The position numbers were made by a program, and so were the translations under genes. A DNA stretch of 64,000 nt from Lysobacteraceae bacterium (GTDB lineage: Bacteria > Pseudomonadota > Gammaproteobacteria > Nitrococcales > AK92), in contig JAAYIK010000007.1 of the NCBI GenBank assembly GCA_012523465.1, positions 1 to 64,000 of the forward strand. Reading direction: 5' to 3'. The notes beneath the pieces are model-generated. The model was not told the DNA's origin, searched no databases, and saw nothing but the letters and a program-made list of their open reading frames with translations. Positions 61,044 through 64,000 of this stretch are shown here, in pieces; within the stretch, counting starts at the first letter, position 1, and the number at the start of each line of letters is the position of its first letter.

Positions 61044-62279
61044 ATGAGCAAGAAATCGGAGCGCAACCTGCTTGTCGGGCTCGACATCGGCACCTCCAAG
61101 GTTGTCGCCATCGTGGGCGAGGTTACCTCCGGCGGGGTGGTGGAGGTGGTCGGGATCGGCTCGCATCCGTCGCGGGGGATGAAGAAAGGCGTGGTGGTCA
61201 ACATCGAGTCCACCGTGCAGTCCATCCAGCGGGCAGTGGAGGAAGCCGAGCTGATGGCGGGCTGCCAGATCAACTCGGTGTATGCCGGCATCGCCGGCAG
61301 CCACATCCGCAGCCTCAACTCGCACGGCATCGTCGCCATCCGGGATCGCGAGGTGACCCCGGCGGATGTCGAGCGGGTCATCGACGCCGCGCGGGCTGTG
61401 GCCATCCCGGCCGACCAGGAGATCCTGCACGTCCTGCCGCAAGAATTCATCATCGATGCCCAGGAAGGGATCAAAGAGCCGGTCGGAATGTCGGGGGTGA
61501 GGCTGGAAGCCAGGGTGCACATGGTGACCGGCGCCGTTAGCGCTGCCCAGAACATCATCAAGTGCGTGCGCCGCTGCGGCCTCGCGGTCAACGACATCAT
61601 CCTGGAGCAGCTGGCGGCAAGCTACGCAGTGCTAACCGAGGACGAGAAGGAGCTGGGCGTCTGCCTGATCGACGTGGGCGGCGGGACCAGTGACGTGGCC
61701 GTGTTCACCGAGGGCGCCATCCGGCATACGGCCGTCATCCCGATTGCGGGCGATCAGATCACCAACGACATCGCGGTAGCCTTGCGCACGCCGGCCCAGC
61801 ATGCCGAGGAGATCAAGATCAAGTATGCCTGCGCGCTGTCTCAGCTGGCCTCGGCCGAGGAGACCATCGAGGTGCCCTCGGTCGGCGACCGGCCGCCGCG
61901 CCGGCTGTCGCGGCAGACCTTGGCTGAGGTGGTGGAGCCACGCTACGAGGAGCTGTTCAGTCTGGTCCAGGCCGAGCTGCGCCGCAGCGGCTTCGAGGAT
62001 CTGATCGCCGCCGGCATCGTTCTGACCGGCGGCTCGGCGAAGATGGAAGGGGTGCTGGAGTTGGCCGAGGAAGTCTTCCACATGCCGGTCCGGCTCGGGG
62101 TACCGCAAAACGTATCAGGCCTGGCCGACGTGGTCCGCAATCCGATTTATTCGACCGGGGTAGGGCTGCTGCATTTCGGCTCACTCAACCGCCGGCACCA
62201 GGTGCAGGAATTCTACGGGGAGACGGGGTTGTCCGGCTTGTGGGCCCGGATGAAAGGGTGGTTCCAGGGAAACTTTTGA
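61044..62279 (+). CDS. ftsA: Cell division protein FtsA
   Basis: 411 residues of the actin fold. VGLDIGTSKVVAIVGEV is phosphate loop 1, IDVGGGTSDVAVFTEGA phosphate loop 2, and GIVLTGGSAKMEGVLELAEE the adenosine motif. The C-terminal WARMKGWFQGNF is the amphipathic membrane-targeting helix. It tethers FtsZ to the membrane. Confidence 0.98.
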   Translation: MSKKSERNLLVGLDIGTSKVVAIVGEVTSGGVVEVVGIGSHPSRGMKKGVVVNIESTVQSIQRAVEEAELMAGCQINSVYAGIAGSHIRSLNSHGIVAIRDREVTPADVERVIDAARAVAIPADQEILHVLPQEFIIDAQEGIKEPVGMSGVRLEARVHMVTGAVSAAQNIIKCVRRCGLAVNDIILEQLAASYAVLTEDEKELGVCLIDVGGGTSDVAVFTEGAIRHTAVIPIAGDQITNDIAVALRTPAQHAEEIKIKYACALSQLASAEETIEVPSVGDRPPRRLSRQTLAEVVEPRYEELFSLVQAELRRSGFEDLIAAGIVLTGGSAKMEGVLELAEEVFHMPVRLGVPQNVSGLADVVRNPIYSTGVGLLHFGSLNRRHQVQEFYGETGLSGLWARMKGWFQGNF

Positions 62280-62295
62280 GGGAAAGGACGTCTGA

Positions 62296-62308
62296 GATCG
62301 GTCCGATC
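62296..62308 (+). other. Small palindrome upstream of ftsZ
   Basis: GATCGG-T-CCGATC lies 17-35 nt after the ftsA stop, before the GGAGG site of ftsZ. The role is unknown; it could fold in the mRNA and affect ftsZ translation or processing. Confidence 0.3.
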
Positions 62309-62330
62309 GAGATGTAATGGAGGCAACGAT

Positions 62331-63482
62331 ATGTTCGAGCTGATGGATTCGTACAGCCAAGACGCGGTCATCAAGGTGATCGGCGTCGGCGGCGGCGGTG
62401 GCAACGCGGTGCAGCACATGGTGGAAGCGCAGGTCGAGGGGGTGGACTTCATCTGTGCCAACACCGACGCACAGGCGCTGCGCAACATGACGGCCCGCAC
62501 CACGCTGCAGCTGGGTGCTTCGATCACCAAGGGCCTGGGGGCCGGCGCCAATCCCGAGATCGGCCGCGAGGCGGCGATGGAGGACAGGGAGCGCATCGCC
62601 GAGGCGCTGTCTGGGGCCGACATGGTGTTCATCACCGCCGGCATGGGGGGCGGCACCGGCACGGGCGCCGCGCCGGTGGTGGCCGAGGTGGCCAAGGAGC
62701 TGGGCATTCTAACCGTGGCCGTGGTCACCAAGCCATTCCCTTTCGAAGGCAACCGCCGCATGCGGGTGGCGAACGAAGGCATTGCGGAGCTGTCCAAGTA
62801 CGTGGACTCGCTCATTACCATCCCCAACGAGCGCCTGCTGTCCGTGCTCGGCAAGAATGTGACCTTGCTGGATGCCTTCAAGGCAGCCAACGACGTGCTG
62901 TTGGATGCGGTGCGCGGCATTGCCGAGCTGATCACCCGCCCGGGTCTCATCAACGTCGACTTCGCCGACGTGCGCACGGTCATGTCGGAAATGGGGATGG
63001 CCGTGATGGGCTCGGGGTCCGCTCGCGGCGAAGGACGGGCCCGGGAGGCGGCCGAACGAGCCATTGCCTGCCCGCTGCTGGAAGACATCGATATCGCCGG
63101 CGCCAGGGGCATCCTGGGCAACGTCACTGCCGGGCTTGACCTGTCCATCGGCGAATTTGACGAAGTGGGCAATGCTGTTCGAGAATTCGCGTCCGACGAC
63201 GCGACGGTGGTGGTCGGCACCGTGATCGATCCGGAGCTCGAGGACGAGCTAAGGGTGACCGTGGTGGCCACCGGCCTCGGACGTCCGAAGCCGCAGCAGC
63301 AGACGGCGTCGCCGCTGCAGGCCATCCCGGTGAAGAAGGCCAGCGGCGAAATCGATTACGGTAAGCTGGATCGACCGACGGTGATCCGCAAGCGGAACGT
63401 CGACGAGCGCTATCCGGGACCCATGGAGGGCGACCTGGACTACCTGGACATCCCGGCGTTCCTGCGGCGCCAGGCCGACTGA
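62331..63482 (+). CDS. ftsZ: Cell division GTPase FtsZ
   Basis: 383 residues. Tubulin-type G-box [15 protein letters not shown] near residue 106, and NTDAQALRN in the N-terminal half. The T7 loop [15 protein letters not shown] completes the active site between subunits. The C-terminal tail ends [13 protein letters not shown], the conserved peptide bound by FtsA and ZipA. Good GGAGG site. A terminator follows 31 bp after the stop. Confidence 0.99.
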   Translation: MFELMDSYSQDAVIKVIGVGGGGGNAVQHMVEAQVEGVDFICANTDAQALRNMTARTTLQLGASITKGLGAGANPEIGREAAMEDRERIAEALSGADMVFITAGMGGGTGTGAAPVVAEVAKELGILTVAVVTKPFPFEGNRRMRVANEGIAELSKYVDSLITIPNERLLSVLGKNVTLLDAFKAANDVLLDAVRGIAELITRPGLINVDFADVRTVMSEMGMAVMGSGSARGEGRAREAAERAIACPLLEDIDIAGARGILGNVTAGLDLSIGEFDEVGNAVREFASDDATVVVGTVIDPELEDELRVTVVATGLGRPKPQQQTASPLQAIPVKKASGEIDYGKLDRPTVIRKRNVDERYPGPMEGDLDYLDIPAFLRRQAD

Positions 63483-63513
63483 GTTAGCTGCCTCCATCGA
63501 TCGGACGACTGTC

Positions 63514-63544
63514 GCGACAGGCAGGTTCTGCCTGTCGCTTTTTT
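63514..63544 (+). terminator. Rho-independent terminator of the dcw cluster
   Basis: An 11-bp perfect stem (GCGACAGGCAG/CTGCCTGTCGC, GTT loop) is followed by six T. It separates ftsZ from lpxC. Confidence 0.95.
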
Positions 63545-63562
63545 GCAACGATGCGACTCTTT

Positions 63563-63591
63563 TTTACAACAGCGTGAAATTGGTCTAAGAT
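63563..63591 (+). promoter_or_regulatory. lpxC: Promoter of lpxC
   Basis: TTTACA (63563-63568), a 17-bp spacer and TAAGAT (63586-63591). It lies between the dcw terminator and lpxC, giving lpxC independent transcription with a leader of about 80 nt. Confidence 0.65.
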
Positions 63592-63679
63592 TGTTGCATC
63601 GCGGAAGGCATAATTAAAAAAATCGTGCTCCAGGCTGCCGGGCGGCAGCGGAACATTGAAAAGTGGAACGGGAAGCAAG

Positions 63680-64000
63680 ATGCGGCAGCGCACCCTCAAA
63701 AACAGCATCCGAGCAACCGGCGTAGGCTTGCACACCGGCGAGAAAGTCTACTTGACGCTGAGGCCGGCTGCGCCGAATACCGGCATCGTGTTCCGCCGCA
63801 CCGATCTCCCGGGGTGCCCGGAAATCAAGGCCCACCCCTACAGCGTGGGGGATACCCAGCTCTCCAGCTGCCTAATCAAGGACGGCGTGCGGGTATCGAC
63901 CGTAGAGCATCTGCTCTCGGCCTTGGCCGGCCTCGGCATCGACAACTGCTACGTCGACGTCAGCGCGCCCGAAGTGCCTATCATGGACGGCAGCGCCGGG
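63680..64000 (+). CDS. lpxC: UDP-3-O-acyl-N-acetylglucosamine deacetylase (partial)
   Basis: The first 107 residues are in the window. The start [20 protein letters not shown], the zinc-ligand motif [18 protein letters not shown] (His) and VPIMDGSAG match LpxC, the committed step of lipid A synthesis. A GGGAAG site precedes the ATG at 63680. The gene continues beyond the window. LapB, which controls LpxC stability in E. coli, is encoded earlier in the window. Confidence 0.97.
   Translation, partial: MRQRTLKNSIRATGVGLHTGEKVYLTLRPAAPNTGIVFRRTDLPGCPEIKAHPYSVGDTQLSSCLIKDGVRVSTVEHLLSALAGLGIDNCYVDVSAPEVPIMDGSAG

Overview
The window is a 64 kb, GC-rich, gene-dense piece of a proteobacterial chromosome. 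The gene orders S10-spc-alpha, lapA-lapB-pyrF and mraZ-to-lpxC, together with an A-type RNase P RNA, point to a gammaproteobacterium in the broad sense. The fused ATP sulfurylase/APS kinase would suit a sulfur-metabolising lineage such as Chromatiales or Acidithiobacillia, but the sequence alone does not settle the species. I saw no prophage, IS element, integron, CRISPR array or tRNA; most of the window is core genome.

Layout. (1) 1-13804: end of tuf, then the S10, spc and alpha ribosomal operons with secY, rpmJ and rpoA, closed by an intrinsic terminator after rplQ. (2) 13805-23910: mdh behind a perfect FNR-type box; convergent uvrA; an MFS transporter; a fused sat-cysC; ssb; a TviB-type UDP-sugar dehydrogenase; msrA. 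(3) 23968-31226: a PheS-like class II synthetase paralogue fused to an FDX-ACB domain, then a translationally coupled RND efflux operon (adaptor, pump, outer-membrane factor). (4) 31500-37587: a CBS-pair protein, a small exported protein, outer-membrane phospholipase A, a PRC-barrel protein with an in-frame stop in its signal peptide, and a four-gene Mla-type phospholipid ABC transporter. This is a cluster of envelope-lipid functions. (5) 37588-42927: a FixJ/NarL-type response regulator and its histidine kinase, preceded by a duplicated dyad (YTAGG-N6-CCTAG, twice) and a candidate small RNA ending in an orphan intrinsic terminator; then a Cys-containing small protein, the TIGR02587/TIGR02588 membrane pair and an ADP-ribosylglycohydrolase. 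(6) 43145-45737: lapA-lapB-pyrF and rnpB. (7) 45738-64000: the complete division and cell wall (dcw) cluster, from an MraZ-box-controlled promoter through ftsZ, then a terminator and lpxC (truncated by the window end).

How the parts relate. The two large blocks (ribosome, and peptidoglycan/division) are tightly packed with many ATGA/TGATG stop-start overlaps, which implies translational coupling. The middle 24-43 kb is the accessory part and holds most of the unexplained signals. The best candidate for something undescribed is the 37.6-38.0 kb region: two identical-architecture operators, a plausible promoter and a roughly 115-nt transcript with a C-rich loop and a strong terminator, all immediately upstream of a two-component system. 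The layout resembles GacA boxes driving RsmY/RsmZ small RNAs, but the operator sequence is different. The PheS-like ligase paralogue is the most interesting protein.
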